From Ancylobacter tetraedralis (GTDB lineage Bacteria > Pseudomonadota > Alphaproteobacteria > Rhizobiales > Xanthobacteraceae), in assembly GCF_014195655.1 (NCBI RefSeq), contig NZ_JACICD010000001.1:906682-970681 (forward strand): DNA of 64,000 nucleotides. The letters run 5' to 3'. Every line of letters begins with the position of its first letter. Positions within the stretch are counted from its first letter, which is position 1. Below the pieces are notes generated by a model that saw only the letters and a program-made list of their open reading frames with translations, made no database searches and had not been told where the DNA came from. This document shows, one piece after another, positions 17,147 through 27,687 of this stretch. A program made the position numbers and the translations under genes.

Positions 17147-17407
17147 TAGGCAGGATCTTCTTGATCCGCTAGGAAAGACATGCGAGTCGACGATTCCGCA
17201 CGCGTCCCAGGGGCGCTGGTCTTGCCGATTGAAGTATGCTAACGACCGGCTCGGCTCGCAGGTTACGGACGCTGCTCAAGTGATGCAGAAACGTCCGGAA
17301 AGTTCCTGTACTCGGAGCAGTAAATTAAGCCGCCAGACCGCGCTTGCGCGCGGCTAGGCAGATTGAACAACGTAGCAACCTCCGAACATTCGGACGAGGG
17401 TGAACCG

Positions 17408-17644
17408 ATGAGCGACATTGCCGAGCGCGTGAAGAAGATCGTGACCGAGCACCTGGGCGTGGAGCCCGAGAAGGTCACCGAAGGTGCCAGCTTCATCGAC
17501 GATCTCGGCGCTGACAGCCTCGACACGGTCGAGCTGGTCATGGCCTTTGAAGAGGCTTTCAACTGCGAAATCCCGGACGATGCCGCCGAGACCATCCTGA
17601 CGGTCGGCGACGCGATCAAGTTCCTGGAAAAGAACGCGGCCTGA
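17408..17644 (+). CDS. acpP: acyl carrier protein AcpP
   Basis: Carrier of growing acyl chains in type II fatty acid synthesis. A 78-residue acidic protein with the phosphopantetheine site DSLD (Ser37) and the usual helices ([29 protein letters not shown]). GAGGGTG precedes the ATG at 17408. A 260-base gap separates it from fabG, enough for its own promoter, and a hairpin separates it from fabF. Confidence 0.97.
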   Translation: MSDIAERVKKIVTEHLGVEPEKVTEGASFIDDLGADSLDTVELVMAFEEAFNCEIPDDAAETILTVGDAIKFLEKNAA

Positions 17645-17655
17645 GGCGGCGTTCG

Positions 17656-17698
17656 GCTGCTGCGATGGCTGTGTCCATCGCGGCAGCTTACGTTTTGA
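17656..17698 (+). terminator. hairpin between acpP and fabF, possible partial terminator
   Basis: A 13-bp stem with one G-T pair (17656-17668 with 17675-17687) and a six-base loop starts 12 bases after the acpP stop and is followed by TTACGTTTTG. The T-run is imperfect. It could lower transcription into fabF relative to acpP, which would fit the high demand for ACP. Confidence 0.5.
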
Positions 17699-17717
17699 GT
17701 GTATCCGGAGATATCGG

Positions 17718-18980
17718 ATGAGGCGCGTCGTCGTTACCGGCCTCGGCATGGTGACGCCGCTTGGATGCGGCGTCGACGTTACCTGGAAGCGGCTTCTGGC
17801 CGGGGCAAGCGGTGCACGCCGCGTCGCGAATTTCGACGTGTCGGACCTGCCCGCCAAGATCGCCTGCCAGATCCCACGCGGGGATGGCACCGAAGGCACC
17901 TTCAATCCCGACCAGTGGATGGAGCCGAAGGAGCAGCGCAAGGTCGACGAGTTCATCGTCTATGCGATGGCCGCCGCCACCCAGGCGCTCAATGACGCGG
18001 ATTGGCATCCCTCGACCTATGAGGACCAGTGCGCCACCGGCGTCATGATCGGTTCGGGCATTGGCGGCCTGCAGGGCATCGCCGAAACCAGCATCGTTCT
18101 GCAGGAGCGTGGCCCGCGCCGCGTGTCCCCTTTCTTCATTCCCGGCCGCCTGATCAATCTCGCCGGCGGTTATGTCTCGATCGAGCACGGTCTCAAGGGG
18201 CCGAATCATGCCGTCGTCACGGCCTGCTCGACGGGCGCTCACGCCATTGGCGATGCCTCGCGGCTCGTCGCGCTCGGCGATGCCGACGTGATGGTGGCGG
18301 GCGGAACCGAATCGCCGATCAATCGTCTGGCGCTGGCCGGCTTTGCCGCCTGCCGCGCGCTCTCGACCGGTTTCAACGACACGCCCGAGAAGGCCTCGCG
18401 CCCCTATGACAGGGACCGCGACGGTTTCGTCATGGGCGAGGGCGCCGGCGTGGTCGTGGTCGAGGAACTCGAGCACGCGCTGGCGCGCGGTGCCAGGATT
18501 TATGGCGAGATCGTCGGCTACGGCCTGTCGGGCGACGCCTACCACATTACCGCGCCGTCCGAGGATGGCGATGGCGCTTTCCGCAGCATGCAGGCGGCGC
18601 TGAAGCGGGCGGGCATCACCCCTTCGGAGGTCGACTACATCAACGCGCACGGCACCTCGACCATGGCCGACGGCATCGAGCTCGGCGCGGTGGAGCGGTT
18701 GCTCGGCAATTCGGCGGCGACCGTGTCGATGTCCTCGACCAAGTCGGCGATCGGGCATCTGCTCGGCGCGGCCGGGGCGGTGGAGGCGATCTTCTCGCTT
18801 CTGGCCATCCGCGACCAGATCGCACCGGCCACCCTCAACCTCGACAATCCTTCGGTCGAGACGCCGATCGACCTCGTGCCGCACACACCGCGCGAGCGGT
18901 CCATCGATTATGCGCTGTCGAACTCCTTCGGCTTCGGCGGCACCAATGCGTCGCTGGTCTTCAAGCGTTATGCGAACTGA
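17718..18980 (+). CDS. fabF: 3-oxoacyl-ACP synthase II FabF
   Basis: Condensing enzyme of fatty acid elongation, 420 residues. The thiolase-fold active site is complete: Cys170 in TACSTGAHA, His in NAHGTSTMADG, and the Lys-His of KSAIGHLLGAAG. GFGGTNAS lies at the C-terminus. GGAG is eight bases before the ATG. It follows acpP across a hairpin and precedes mltG, a common order in alphaproteobacteria. Confidence 0.97.
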   Translation: MRRVVVTGLGMVTPLGCGVDVTWKRLLAGASGARRVANFDVSDLPAKIACQIPRGDGTEGTFNPDQWMEPKEQRKVDEFIVYAMAAATQALNDADWHPSTYEDQCATGVMIGSGIGGLQGIAETSIVLQERGPRRVSPFFIPGRLINLAGGYVSIEHGLKGPNHAVVTACSTGAHAIGDASRLVALGDADVMVAGGTESPINRLALAGFAACRALSTGFNDTPEKASRPYDRDRDGFVMGEGAGVVVVEELEHALARGARIYGEIVGYGLSGDAYHITAPSEDGDGAFRSMQAALKRAGITPSEVDYINAHGTSTMADGIELGAVERLLGNSAATVSMSSTKSAIGHLLGAAGAVEAIFSLLAIRDQIAPATLNLDNPSVETPIDLVPHTPRERSIDYALSNSFGFGGTNASLVFKRYAN

Positions 18981-19092
18981 GCGTTCGCGGGAACAGGTGC
19001 GGTTTCCCTATCGTACCAATTCCCGCTTTCGCCATATTTGCGGATAGTCTGCCTGTGCGTCGCACTGCCGGCGGACGCCAGGCGAGACCCAG

Positions 19093-20304
19093 ATGACCGA
19101 TCAGACACCTGAGGAGCGCGCGCTCGCGTCGCCCGGCCCATCCAACGCTCCGCCCGCTCCGGGCGAGGCCATGTCGGCTCACGCGCCCCCTCCGCCGCCC
19201 CCGGTCTGGAAGGGAAAGCCGAAGCGGGTGCCCAAGCCTTCCCGCTGGGCCAATCATCCCCTTGTCGTCGCCGGCAGCATGATCTTCACCCTGCTCATCG
19301 TCGGCATCATCGTCGGTGGCGGCGCGCTGTGGTTCGGCCTCAAGCGGTTCCAGTCGCCCGGCCCGCTCGCCCAGGATACGGCCATCGTCATTCCCGGTGA
19401 TTCCGGAGTAATCGATATTGCCGACCTTCTGGTGAAGCGCGGCGTCATCACGGATAAATGGGTGTTTGTCGGCGCGGCGGTCGGCACCCGCTCCTCCGGC
19501 AAGCTGAAGGCGGGCGAGTACGAATTCGCCCAGAACGCCTCGATCCGTCAGGTGCTGGACACCATCGTGTCCGGCAAGGTGATCGAATATAACGTGACCA
19601 TTCCGGAAGGGCTGACCAGCGACCAGATCGTCGAGCGCCTGCTGGCGGTGGGCGAACTGGCCGGCGGCATCCGGCAGGTGCCGCGCGAGGGCAGCCTGAT
19701 GCCGGATACCTACAAGGTCACGCGCGGCACCACGCGCGAGGACCTGCTGCGCCGCATGGCACGCACGCAGGATGTGACGCTGAAGGAGGTCTGGGCCAAG
19801 CGCGATCCCAGCCTGCCGCTCAAGTCGCCGGACGAACTGGTCATCCTCGCTTCCATCGTCGAGAAGGAGACGGGCGTTCCCGAGGAGCGCCCGCAGGTGG
19901 CGGCGGTGTTCGTCAACCGCCTGAACAAGAAGATGAGGCTGCAGTCGGATCCGACCATCATCTATGGTCTGGTACGCGGCAAGGGCCGGCTCGACCGCCC
20001 GATCACCCGCACCGACATCACCACGCCGACTCCGTTCAATACCTATACGATTCCTGCCCTGCCGCCGGGGCCGATCGGCAATCCCGGCAAGGCCTCGCTG
20101 GAAGCCACGGCCAATCCGGCCAAGACGCGCGACCTCTATTTCGTGGCGGACGGCACGGGCGGCCATGCCTTCGCCGAATCGCTGGACCAGCACAACAAGA
20201 ACGTCGCCCGCTGGCGGCAGGTAGAGCGCGACCAGAAGATCGACCCCTCGCGCCAGCCCGCCGGCACCTCGGGGACGACCGGGGTAGCCCCGTCGGTCGA
20301 CTGA
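19093..20304 (+). CDS. mltG: endolytic peptidoglycan transglycosylase MltG
   Basis: Membrane-bound lytic transglycosylase that cuts nascent glycan strands and helps set their length. It has a Pro-rich cytoplasmic N-terminus of about 55 residues, one membrane helix (residues about 56-80), a LysM-like region, and the YceG domain with the catalytic Glu257 in ASIVEKE and LPPGPIGNPG near the end. The length of 403 is slightly above E. coli (340), mainly from the Pro-rich N-terminus. It follows fabF by about 110 bases. Confidence 0.94.
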   Translation: MTDQTPEERALASPGPSNAPPAPGEAMSAHAPPPPPPVWKGKPKRVPKPSRWANHPLVVAGSMIFTLLIVGIIVGGGALWFGLKRFQSPGPLAQDTAIVIPGDSGVIDIADLLVKRGVITDKWVFVGAAVGTRSSGKLKAGEYEFAQNASIRQVLDTIVSGKVIEYNVTIPEGLTSDQIVERLLAVGELAGGIRQVPREGSLMPDTYKVTRGTTREDLLRRMARTQDVTLKEVWAKRDPSLPLKSPDELVILASIVEKETGVPEERPQVAAVFVNRLNKKMRLQSDPTIIYGLVRGKGRLDRPITRTDITTPTPFNTYTIPALPPGPIGNPGKASLEATANPAKTRDLYFVADGTGGHAFAESLDQHNKNVARWRQVERDQKIDPSRQPAGTSGTTGVAPSVD

Positions 20305-20402
20305 GCGGACGAACCTCTCGTCGGAACGCCCGTTCCGCTTGAGGCGCGCGCGCCCGCTCGTTATGTTCCGCCCGCCGCGCGCATTGCGGCAGGGGAGAGA
20401 GC

Positions 20403-21290
20403 ATGGCGCTTGCCAGCATGACGGGCTTTGCCCGCACCCAGGGAAGCGCCGGCGCGTGGAACTGGGCCTGGGAACTCAAGTCGGTCAACGGCAAGGGGCT
20501 CGACATACGCCTGCGCCTTCCCGGCGGATGGGAGGGGCTGGAGATCGGCCTCAAGCAGGTGGCCGGACGGGCGCTCGCCCGCGGCAATGTCAACGCCACC
20601 CTTTCCATGACCCGCACCGATTCGGCCGTGAGCGTGCGTGTCAACGAGGACATGCTGCGGGCGGTTGCCGCCTCGGTCAGCAAGGTCGCCGCCGGTCTCG
20701 GCGCGCCGCCGGTACATCTGGAAAGCCTCCTCAACATCAAGGGCGTGATCGAGATCACCGAGGCCGAGGACAGCGAGGCGGAGCGGCGTGTCGTCGAGGC
20801 TGCGATCATCGCCGGCTTCGAGACCGCGATGGCCAACCTCGTCACCATGCGCGCCCAGGAGGGCGCCGCGCTGGCGCTGGTGCTGAACGAGCGGTTGGAT
20901 GGCATCGCCGCCCTCACCGCGCGGGCGGAGGCCAACCCCACCCGCCAGCCCGAGGCGATCCGCGCCAAGCTCGCCGAGCAGATCCGCGTGCTGACCGAGA
21001 CAGCCGTGAATTTCGATTCCGACCGGCTGCACCAGGAGGCGCTTCTCATCGCCGCCAAGGTCGACGTGCGCGAGGAACTCGACCGTCTCGTCGCCCATGT
21101 CGCGGCCGCGCGTGCCATGCTGGGCGAGGGTGGCGCTGTCGGGCGCAAGCTCGATTTCCTGGCGCAGGAATTCAACCGCGAGACCAACACGCTCTGCTCG
21201 AAGGCGAACGACGTGTCGCTGACCGCCATCGGCCTTGAGCTCAAGGGGCTGGTGGAGCAGTTCCGCGAGCAGGTCCAGAACATCGAGTGA
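20403..21290 (+). CDS. YicC/YloC family endoribonuclease
   Basis: Cytoplasmic protein of 295 residues starting [12 protein letters not shown], with the N-terminal YicC domain ([14 protein letters not shown]) and the C-terminal DUF1732 region ([22 protein letters not shown]). The family includes RNases acting on sRNA and mRNA. GGGGAGAG precedes the ATG. The gene lies directly before gmk, as is typical. Confidence 0.94.
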   Translation: MALASMTGFARTQGSAGAWNWAWELKSVNGKGLDIRLRLPGGWEGLEIGLKQVAGRALARGNVNATLSMTRTDSAVSVRVNEDMLRAVAASVSKVAAGLGAPPVHLESLLNIKGVIEITEAEDSEAERRVVEAAIIAGFETAMANLVTMRAQEGAALALVLNERLDGIAALTARAEANPTRQPEAIRAKLAEQIRVLTETAVNFDSDRLHQEALLIAAKVDVREELDRLVAHVAAARAMLGEGGAVGRKLDFLAQEFNRETNTLCSKANDVSLTAIGLELKGLVEQFREQVQNIE

Positions 21291-21295
21291 GGCGC

Positions 21296-21949
21296 ATGAA
21301 GCACTCCCACGTCGCCCGCCGGGGCCTTATGCTCATTCTCTCCTCGCCCTCGGGGGCAGGAAAATCGACGCTGGCGCGCCTGCTGCTGGAGCAGAATCCC
21401 GACATCTACCTCTCGGTCTCGGTGACGACCCGCGGCCGGCGGCCGAGCGAGGTGGAGGGGGTGCATTATCACTTCCACTCGCGGGATCGTTTCGAGCGCA
21501 TGCGGGATGCCGGCGACCTGCTGGAGCATGCCGAGGTGCACGGGAACTTCTACGGCACGCCGCGCGAGCCGGTGGAGAACGCGCTGGCGTCGGGCCGCGA
21601 CGTGCTGTTCGACATCGACTATCAGGGTGCAGAGCAGCTCTACGCCAAGATGCGCGAGGACATCGTGGGCGTGTTCATCCTGCCGCCGTCCGCCACGGAG
21701 TTGAAGACGCGGCTGGAGCGGCGGGCCGAGGATGCGTCGGGCGTGATCGAGAAGCGGCTGAAGAACGCCCGCACCGAGATCGCCCACTGGCAGGATTACA
21801 ATTACGTGCTGGTCAACGAGGACCTGAACAGCACCTTCGCCAATCTGCGCAACATATTGTTGGCGGAACGGCTGCGACGCGAACGTCAGGTCGGGCTGGC
21901 TCCAGTCATCGCGCGGCTCGACGAGGAACTCGCGACGCTGACGGACTGA
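21296..21949 (+). CDS. gmk: guanylate kinase
   Basis: Phosphorylates GMP to GDP. P-loop [11 protein letters not shown] near the N-terminus, the GMP-binding region ([19 protein letters not shown]), YGTP and the lid region follow. About 217 residues. An in-frame GTG at 21287 overlaps the yicC stop; the ATG at 21296 has GTGAGG just upstream, and I prefer it. It ends the fab-mltG-yicC-gmk run. Confidence 0.95.
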   Translation: MKHSHVARRGLMLILSSPSGAGKSTLARLLLEQNPDIYLSVSVTTRGRRPSEVEGVHYHFHSRDRFERMRDAGDLLEHAEVHGNFYGTPREPVENALASGRDVLFDIDYQGAEQLYAKMREDIVGVFILPPSATELKTRLERRAEDASGVIEKRLKNARTEIAHWQDYNYVLVNEDLNSTFANLRNILLAERLRRERQVGLAPVIARLDEELATLTD

Positions 21950-22057
21950 TGCCGCCCCCGTCATCCTGGCCGGCGGCGGAGCCGCTGAGCCGGGATCGCG
22001 CCCCGATGCCCTTCACGTCATACGGTCCCGGCACGGCACCGTAAGGGGCTCGTCCAT

Positions 22058-22936
22058 TCAGGATGCCGGTCCGTCGCGGCGCGCCGTCGCCCTCATCTCG
22101 GCCCAGGTGTTCGCCAGCGCGACGAAGCCCTCCACCGGCACCTGCTCGGCGCGCTCGGTCGGGGCGATTCCGGTCGCTTCGAGCAATGCCAGCGTGTCGA
22201 CGCCGAGGCTCTTGAGGCTCTGGCGCAGCATCTTGCGCCGCTGGCCGAAGGCGGCCTCGGTCACCTTCTCCAGCATCTTCAGGTCGCAGGGCAGGGGCGC
22301 GGCGTGCGGCACGATATGCACGACCGAGGAGGTGACCTTGGGCGGCGGCACGAAGGCGGAGGCGGGCACGTCGAAGGCGATGCGCGCGCTCGCCCGCCAT
22401 CCCGTGAGGATGGCGAGCCGGCCATAATGATTGGTGCCCGGCGCGGCGACGATGCGCTCGGCCACCTCGCGCTGGAACATCAGCGTCAGGCTCTCATACC
22501 AGGGCGGCCACGGGTCCGACGACAGCCAGCCGATCAGCAGCGGCGTCGCGATATTATACGGCAGGTTGGCGATGATCGCGGCGCGCCTTCCCGCCGGCAC
22601 CAGCGCACGGTAATCCGCCTCCAGCGCGTCGCCCTCGATAACCTCCAGCCTTCCGGGATAATGCGCCGCGACCTCGCCCAGCGCGCTGATGCAGCGCGCG
22701 TCGCGCTCGATGGCGACGACCTTTTCCGGGCCCAGAGCGAGAATCGCGCGGGTGAGCCCTCCGGGGCCGGGCCCGACCTCCACCACCGTCACTCCGTCGA
22801 GCCGGCCGGCCGTGCGGGCGATCTTCGAGGTGAGGTTGAGGTCGAGCAGGAAATTCTGGCCCAGCGACTTGAGAGCCGAGAGGCCGTGCGTGCGGATGAC
22901 CTCGCGCAGCGGCGGAAGTTCGTCGACGGCGCTCAT
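22058..22936 (-). CDS. rsmA: 16S rRNA (adenine1518/1519-N6)-dimethyltransferase RsmA (KsgA)
   Basis: Dimethylates two adenines in helix 45 of 16S rRNA late in 30S assembly. The KsgA N-terminus (SLGQNFLLD), the SAM loop [11 protein letters not shown] and the catalytic [11 protein letters not shown] are present. It is 292 residues from the ATG at 22936, which has GAGGG upstream; the longer frame to 23026 overlaps pdxA. Only ten bases separate it from the pdxA stop, and it is the last gene of the minus-strand envelope operon. Confidence 0.96.
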   Translation of the reverse strand: MSAVDELPPLREVIRTHGLSALKSLGQNFLLDLNLTSKIARTAGRLDGVTVVEVGPGPGGLTRAILALGPEKVVAIERDARCISALGEVAAHYPGRLEVIEGDALEADYRALVPAGRRAAIIANLPYNIATPLLIGWLSSDPWPPWYESLTLMFQREVAERIVAAPGTNHYGRLAILTGWRASARIAFDVPASAFVPPPKVTSSVVHIVPHAAPLPCDLKMLEKVTEAAFGQRRKMLRQSLKSLGVDTLALLEATGIAPTERAEQVPVEGFVALANTWAEMRATARRDGPAS

Positions 22937-22946
22937 TGGCGGGCCC

Positions 22947-24035
22947 TCATGCGCGGCGCGCGGCGGCGGCGCGCCGTGGCTCGGCCTCCGCGCGTGCGGG
23001 ATTGTGCGTGGCTTGGCGCCGTGCATCGGCGTCGGCCAGCTTCCGGGCGAGGCGCAGCGCCTCGATCAGGCTGGAGGGATCGGCCTGGCCGGTGCCGGCA
23101 ATGTCGAAGGCGGTGCCGTGGTCGGGCGAGGTGCGCACGAAGGGCAGGCCGAGCGTGACATTCACGGCGCGCTCGAAGGCGAGCATCTTCACCGGCGCCA
23201 GCACCTGGTCGTGATAGGCGCCGATGACGACGTCATAGCCCTCGCGCGCCCGGGCGTGGAACAGCGTATCGGCCGGGAACGGCCCGCGCGCGTCGATGCC
23301 CTCGCGCTGCAACGCCTCGACGGCCGGGCGGGTGATTTCCTCATCCTCGCGCCCGATCGTGCCCTGTTCGCCGGCATGGGGATTGAGGCCGCAAAAGGCG
23401 AGGCGCGGACGGGCCAGGCCGAAACGCTCCGTGAGGTCGCGCGCGGCGATGCGACCGGTGTCGACCAGCAGCTCGCGAGTGAAGTGGCGGGCGATCTCGG
23501 CCACCGGAATGTGGATGGTCGCCGGGATCACCGCGAGTTCCGGCGACCAGATCATCATCACCGGTTGCCGTGCCGGGCTGCCGGCGAGATGCGCCAGATA
23601 TTCGGTATGGCCGGGAAAGGTGAATCCGTCGGCATAGAGAACCGACTTGGCGATGGGATTGGTGACGATTGCCGCCGCTCGCCCGGCCTGCACAAGGCGC
23701 ACGGCGGCATCGATGGCGGCGAGGGCGGCCGGCCCGCTGGTTGCATCCGGCAGGCCGGGCTCGGCCGTGGCGGAGGGACCGGCGGCGACGACGGGCAGTG
23801 CCTCGGCGAAGCACCGTACTGCCTCTTCCGGCGCGCACGGCCGCACCGGCACCCGAAGGCCCAGCCGCGCGGCCCGCCGGCGCAGCACATCGGCATCGCC
23901 GGTGACGAAGAAGGCGGGCAGGTGCAGCGTGTGGCGGCCTACCCATGCCCGCAGCGCGATATCCGGGCCGATGCCCGCCGGCTCGCCCAGCGACAGGGCG
24001 AGGGCGGCAGACGGAGGCGCGGAGTGAAGGGGCAT
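22947..24035 (-). CDS. pdxA: 4-hydroxythreonine-4-phosphate dehydrogenase
   Basis: Pyridoxal phosphate synthesis enzyme (DXP-dependent route), a metal- and NAD-dependent oxidative decarboxylase. Signature parts: [15 protein letters not shown] at the N-terminus, [32 protein letters not shown] and [12 protein letters not shown] with the metal-binding histidines. It is 362 residues, with a C-terminus extended by an Arg/Ala-rich tail. Its order between the surA-like gene and rsmA matches the surA-pdxA-ksgA order of many proteobacteria. Confidence 0.95.
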   Translation of the reverse strand: MPLHSAPPSAALALSLGEPAGIGPDIALRAWVGRHTLHLPAFFVTGDADVLRRRAARLGLRVPVRPCAPEEAVRCFAEALPVVAAGPSATAEPGLPDATSGPAALAAIDAAVRLVQAGRAAAIVTNPIAKSVLYADGFTFPGHTEYLAHLAGSPARQPVMMIWSPELAVIPATIHIPVAEIARHFTRELLVDTGRIAARDLTERFGLARPRLAFCGLNPHAGEQGTIGREDEEITRPAVEALQREGIDARGPFPADTLFHARAREGYDVVIGAYHDQVLAPVKMLAFERAVNVTLGLPFVRTSPDHGTAFDIAGTGQADPSSLIEALRLARKLADADARRQATHNPARAEAEPRRAAAARRA

Positions 24036-24081
24036 CGATGTCTCACGCGGTCGGAGGCGACGGGCGCAGGCAGACAGCCGA

Positions 24082-25080
24082 TCAGCGATACTGGATCATC
24101 GCGGATTTGCGGGCTTCTTCCAGCAGGCGTTTGGACAGCGAATCGAACTGCTTGTCCTGCAGTTGCGAGCGAACTTCTTTCTTCTGCGCGCTCTCGCCCA
24201 CCACTTCGCGTCGATTGCAGATGGCCACCATCTCGATGCCCGCGCGCGTGACTTCCGGGGGCGTGGTCTGGCCGACCGGCGTGTCGCTCATCACCTTGCG
24301 CACGGGAGCGCTCATGTCCGCCGAGGTGCGGACCACCGGCTCGCGGACCACCACTTCGCGCATGCCACGCGCAACGCCGACGCCGGTGTCGCAATCGGTG
24401 AACTTGCGGCGCAGTTCATTCGCCTCGGCAAGACGCTGGCCACGGACGGAATCGGGCGCGGTGCGCGAGACCACCAGCACGATCTGGCGAATGGTGAATT
24501 CGGTGGTGCGCTGGGCCTGGGTGATATCCTCGCCCTTGGTCTGCAACTCGGCGAAAATGTCGGAATCGCGCACCGTGGTGGCGGAGGAGAAGCGCCCGCG
24601 CACGTAGGAGTTCCACACATAGTCCGCGCGCATCTTCTGCTTCATCGCGGTGGCGGTGATGCCGGACTGGGCGAGGGCCTGGGTCAGCTGGTCGGCCGTG
24701 CGGCCACCGCGCGACGCCATCTGCGTGAACATCTTGTTGATCTCGTCATCATCCGCCGTGATGCCGTATCGCTGGGCGGTGAAGATCTTCAGCCGTTCGT
24801 CGATCAGTTCGTCCAGGGCCTGCTTCTGGCTGGGCGAGCGGCGCTCGGTCAGTTGGTCGAGCTTGATGCGCTGGGACACGTCGAAATTGGTGATCGGCTG
24901 GCCTTGCACCATCACCAGGATCTGCTGCGCGGCGGCGGGCGAGGGGGACAGCGCCACGGGAAGGGCAAGCGCCCCGGCCAGCAGCAGAGGTGCGACCACG
25001 CGGGCGAGGGTGCCCGAACGACGTTCAGAGCGGGGCCCGGATATGCCCCGCTGGCAGGCGATCTTCAGCATGTCGCGCAT
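24082..25080 (-). CDS. SurA-type periplasmic chaperone / degenerate peptidyl-prolyl isomerase
   Basis: Exported protein of about 332 residues. A basic, then hydrophobic signal region ends in AAAQQ, followed by a SurA N-terminal domain (ILVMVQGQPITNFDVSQRIKL; LDELIDERLKIFTAQRYG). The C-terminal half looks like one parvulin domain with a weakened consensus, so isomerase activity is doubtful. AGGAGG lies beside three nearby ATGs (25083, 25080, 25071), so the start is approximate. It is placed between lptD and pdxA, where SurA helps deliver LptD and other outer-membrane proteins. Confidence 0.88.
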   Translation of the reverse strand: MRDMLKIACQRGISGPRSERRSGTLARVVAPLLLAGALALPVALSPSPAAAQQILVMVQGQPITNFDVSQRIKLDQLTERRSPSQKQALDELIDERLKIFTAQRYGITADDDEINKMFTQMASRGGRTADQLTQALAQSGITATAMKQKMRADYVWNSYVRGRFSSATTVRDSDIFAELQTKGEDITQAQRTTEFTIRQIVLVVSRTAPDSVRGQRLAEANELRRKFTDCDTGVGVARGMREVVVREPVVRTSADMSAPVRKVMSDTPVGQTTPPEVTRAGIEMVAICNRREVVGESAQKKEVRSQLQDKQFDSLSKRLLEEARKSAMIQYR

Positions 25081-25221
25081 CATCCTCCTCTCGCCCTCGG
25101 TGCCGACCGATCCGGAGACCATCGACAACTCGCGGCGAACCCGTCCAACCCGCACTTCTGATGAGCGCTTGTGGCACCAATGCGACGCGGAGGGCATCCG
25201 CGTCGCCAGCTCACGCGGGTT

Positions 25222-27687
25222 TTAGTCCGAACTCGTTCCCGAACCAACTTCGGACGAGAAGCCCGCAGAACCGAGCGTGCGCAGGGTGATCGTCACCAGC
25301 ACGGTGTCGACCCGCTGGCGATTGGTGCTTTCGGTGTAGTCCGAGCGGTAGCTCAGCGCGATACCGAAGCAGTCGTCGGCATAGGAGACGCCGATCAGCG
25401 AATAATCGATCTCCTCAAGCTGGATATTGTAGCGGGCACCCGCCATCAGCTTCCATTTGTCGTTGATCTTGTATTCGCCGGTTCCCAGCACGCCCTCGCG
25501 CGCCTCGTAATAGCCGAGCAGCGGCTGGGCGGCGTAGAGGCCATAGGTCGCCGACAGGCTGAGCTGCTTCCAGGACGCGCGACCCTCGAGCTCGTAGCGC
25601 TCGACTTCCCAATCGTCCTTGTCGAAGCGGAAGCGGTTGATCAGCGCGAAATCGCTGGTCGGCGCGTAATAGAGGCGGGCGACATAATCCGAAGCTGTGT
25701 CCTCCAGCCCGGATTCCGCCCCGGTATTGGCCATGTCGAGATAGGCGTAGGAATTCTGTCCCGCCAGCTGGTACGACTGGCCGAACAGCGCATTGATCTG
25801 ACCGGCGCCCTGGATGTTGGCGGTGTACTGGATGCCGACATTGGCGCGAGTGCCGCCCTCGACGCGGTCATAGCCAGAATATTTGTTGATCTCGAACAGG
25901 TTCGTGTCGTCGAAGACCAGGCTCTGGGCGTCCTCGTTGGGGAACTTGCCGATATCCGTCTCATTCGGTCGCACGATGATCTGGGCGATCGGCTCGATGG
26001 TCTGCGTGCCCCATTTCTCGACCGAGAGGAAGGGGTAGCGGTATTCGAGACCCATGGCCGGCATGGCGCGATACAGTTGCTCGCTGTCCGACTGCAGCCA
26101 CGGATAATCGACCGGCTGCGCATTGACCGCGGCGACGTCGAGCTGGACGTTCAGGAACGGCGTCCAGGACTGGCCCAGATCGTCGATCAAGGTCTTGCGC
26201 CAGTTCGCCACACCCGAAAGTCGCGTGTAATCGCCCTGCATGCCGCGCATGAGGCATTGCGCCCGCGACACCGCCGGATCGGCGCTGAGCAGCGCGGTGT
26301 TGCAGCCATTGGAGGGGCCGTCCGAGCCGTAGGACACGGCCATCGCCTCGGAAGTGGCACGCAGGTCGATCTGGTTGCGGCTGAGGCTGGTCAGGTTGAA
26401 GTCGTAGCTGAACTCGCCGCCCATCACCGACTCGCCCAGCGTCTTGCTGTAGTCGATCACCGGGGCCACGACCGGCTGCTGGTCCTGGATGTCGTAGGAG
26501 GTCAGGCCCGTGAAATACTGCACGCGGGCGTCGAAATAGCTGCGGTCGCCCTGGCCCACGAGATAGAGCTGCGAGGTGACGGTCTTTGAACCGTCGTTCA
26601 CCAGCTTGTAGTTCTGCAGGAAGGTCTGGTCCGAACTCACCCAGCCGTCCCAGCCCCAGTACCACTGCTGGTTGATGTTGAAGCGGCCATGCGACTCGAC
26701 CATGCCGCGCTGGTCGCGATAGCCGGTCTGGCCCTCGAAGGCATCCTTGTCCTGCTGGTCGATCCAGGCGCCGCGGATCGTATACATGCCGGTGTCGAGC
26801 CGCTGGCGGAATTCGCCATCCAGCATCACACCCTGCTTGCTCAGGAACAGCGGCGAGAACGTCACGTCCATGTTGGGCGCGATGTTCCAGAAATAAGGCA
26901 CGGACGCACCGGTGCCGATCTGGCTGGAGCTGACGAATTTCGGGATGAGGAAGCCGGACTTGCGCTTCACCGTGGGGTCGGGCGCCGACATGTAGGGTAC
27001 CCAGGCCACCGGCACGCCCAGGAATTCAAGCCGGGCGCTCTCGAAATAGATCGTCTGCTCCTTCTCCTTGTGAATGATCCGCTCGGCCCGGATTTCCCAC
27101 ATGGGGGGCTTCGTTGGATCGGTCTTGCAAGGTTCGCAGGGCGTATAGGCGCCGCTGGTGAGCACGGTCGTGTCCCCGCCCGACCGGTCGGCGCGGGCGG
27201 CGGTGAAATGCATGTTGTCGGGCGTGTCGATGCGCAGCGAGTTCACGAAGCCGTCCGTGAACTGCTGGGACAGGTCGAGATTGTCCGCGGCGATGACCTT
27301 GCCGTCCTTGTCCTTCAGCCGGACGCCGCCTTCCGCGCGCAACCGGCTGTTGGCGCGGTCATAGACCACGCGCTTGGCCTCGAGCACGGCGCCGTCGAAA
27401 TAGATCTGGACGTTGCCGTTCGCGATGACCTCGTTGCGATTGTAGTCGTAGACCAGCTCATCCGCGGTCACGAGCATCTTCGCATCCGGGTTGACCTCGC
27501 GCTGGGCGAGCAACTCGCCCGCCGCACCGGTGCCACCCTGAGCAAGAGCTTCCCCCGCCGGAATCAACGTTCCCAGCGCAGCTGAAACTACCGTAAAGAA
27601 CAGCCAACAAGCGGAGATGCCCAAACGGCGCTTGTGCCGCTCCACCATCCGGCCCGCTTGGCCGGCCACGACGCCGCCGACCTTCAT
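25222..27687 (-). CDS. lptD: LPS-assembly protein LptD
   Basis: Outer-membrane beta-barrel that inserts lipopolysaccharide into the outer leaflet together with LptE. An N-terminal signal region of about 49 residues ends at ALAQ, followed by the LptA-like periplasmic domain (MLVTADELVYDYNRNEVIA; NGNVQIYFDG). A CxxC pair lies at residues 184 and 187, and further Cys residues sit in the barrel half, compatible with disulfides. It is 821 residues. The ATG at 27687 overlaps the lptG stop as ATGA and has GGGAGG upstream, so I reject the extension to 27750. Confidence 0.95.
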   Translation of the reverse strand: MKVGGVVAGQAGRMVERHKRRLGISACWLFFTVVSAALGTLIPAGEALAQGGTGAAGELLAQREVNPDAKMLVTADELVYDYNRNEVIANGNVQIYFDGAVLEAKRVVYDRANSRLRAEGGVRLKDKDGKVIAADNLDLSQQFTDGFVNSLRIDTPDNMHFTAARADRSGGDTTVLTSGAYTPCEPCKTDPTKPPMWEIRAERIIHKEKEQTIYFESARLEFLGVPVAWVPYMSAPDPTVKRKSGFLIPKFVSSSQIGTGASVPYFWNIAPNMDVTFSPLFLSKQGVMLDGEFRQRLDTGMYTIRGAWIDQQDKDAFEGQTGYRDQRGMVESHGRFNINQQWYWGWDGWVSSDQTFLQNYKLVNDGSKTVTSQLYLVGQGDRSYFDARVQYFTGLTSYDIQDQQPVVAPVIDYSKTLGESVMGGEFSYDFNLTSLSRNQIDLRATSEAMAVSYGSDGPSNGCNTALLSADPAVSRAQCLMRGMQGDYTRLSGVANWRKTLIDDLGQSWTPFLNVQLDVAAVNAQPVDYPWLQSDSEQLYRAMPAMGLEYRYPFLSVEKWGTQTIEPIAQIIVRPNETDIGKFPNEDAQSLVFDDTNLFEINKYSGYDRVEGGTRANVGIQYTANIQGAGQINALFGQSYQLAGQNSYAYLDMANTGAESGLEDTASDYVARLYYAPTSDFALINRFRFDKDDWEVERYELEGRASWKQLSLSATYGLYAAQPLLGYYEAREGVLGTGEYKINDKWKLMAGARYNIQLEEIDYSLIGVSYADDCFGIALSYRSDYTESTNRQRVDTVLVTITLRTLGSAGFSSEVGSGTSSD

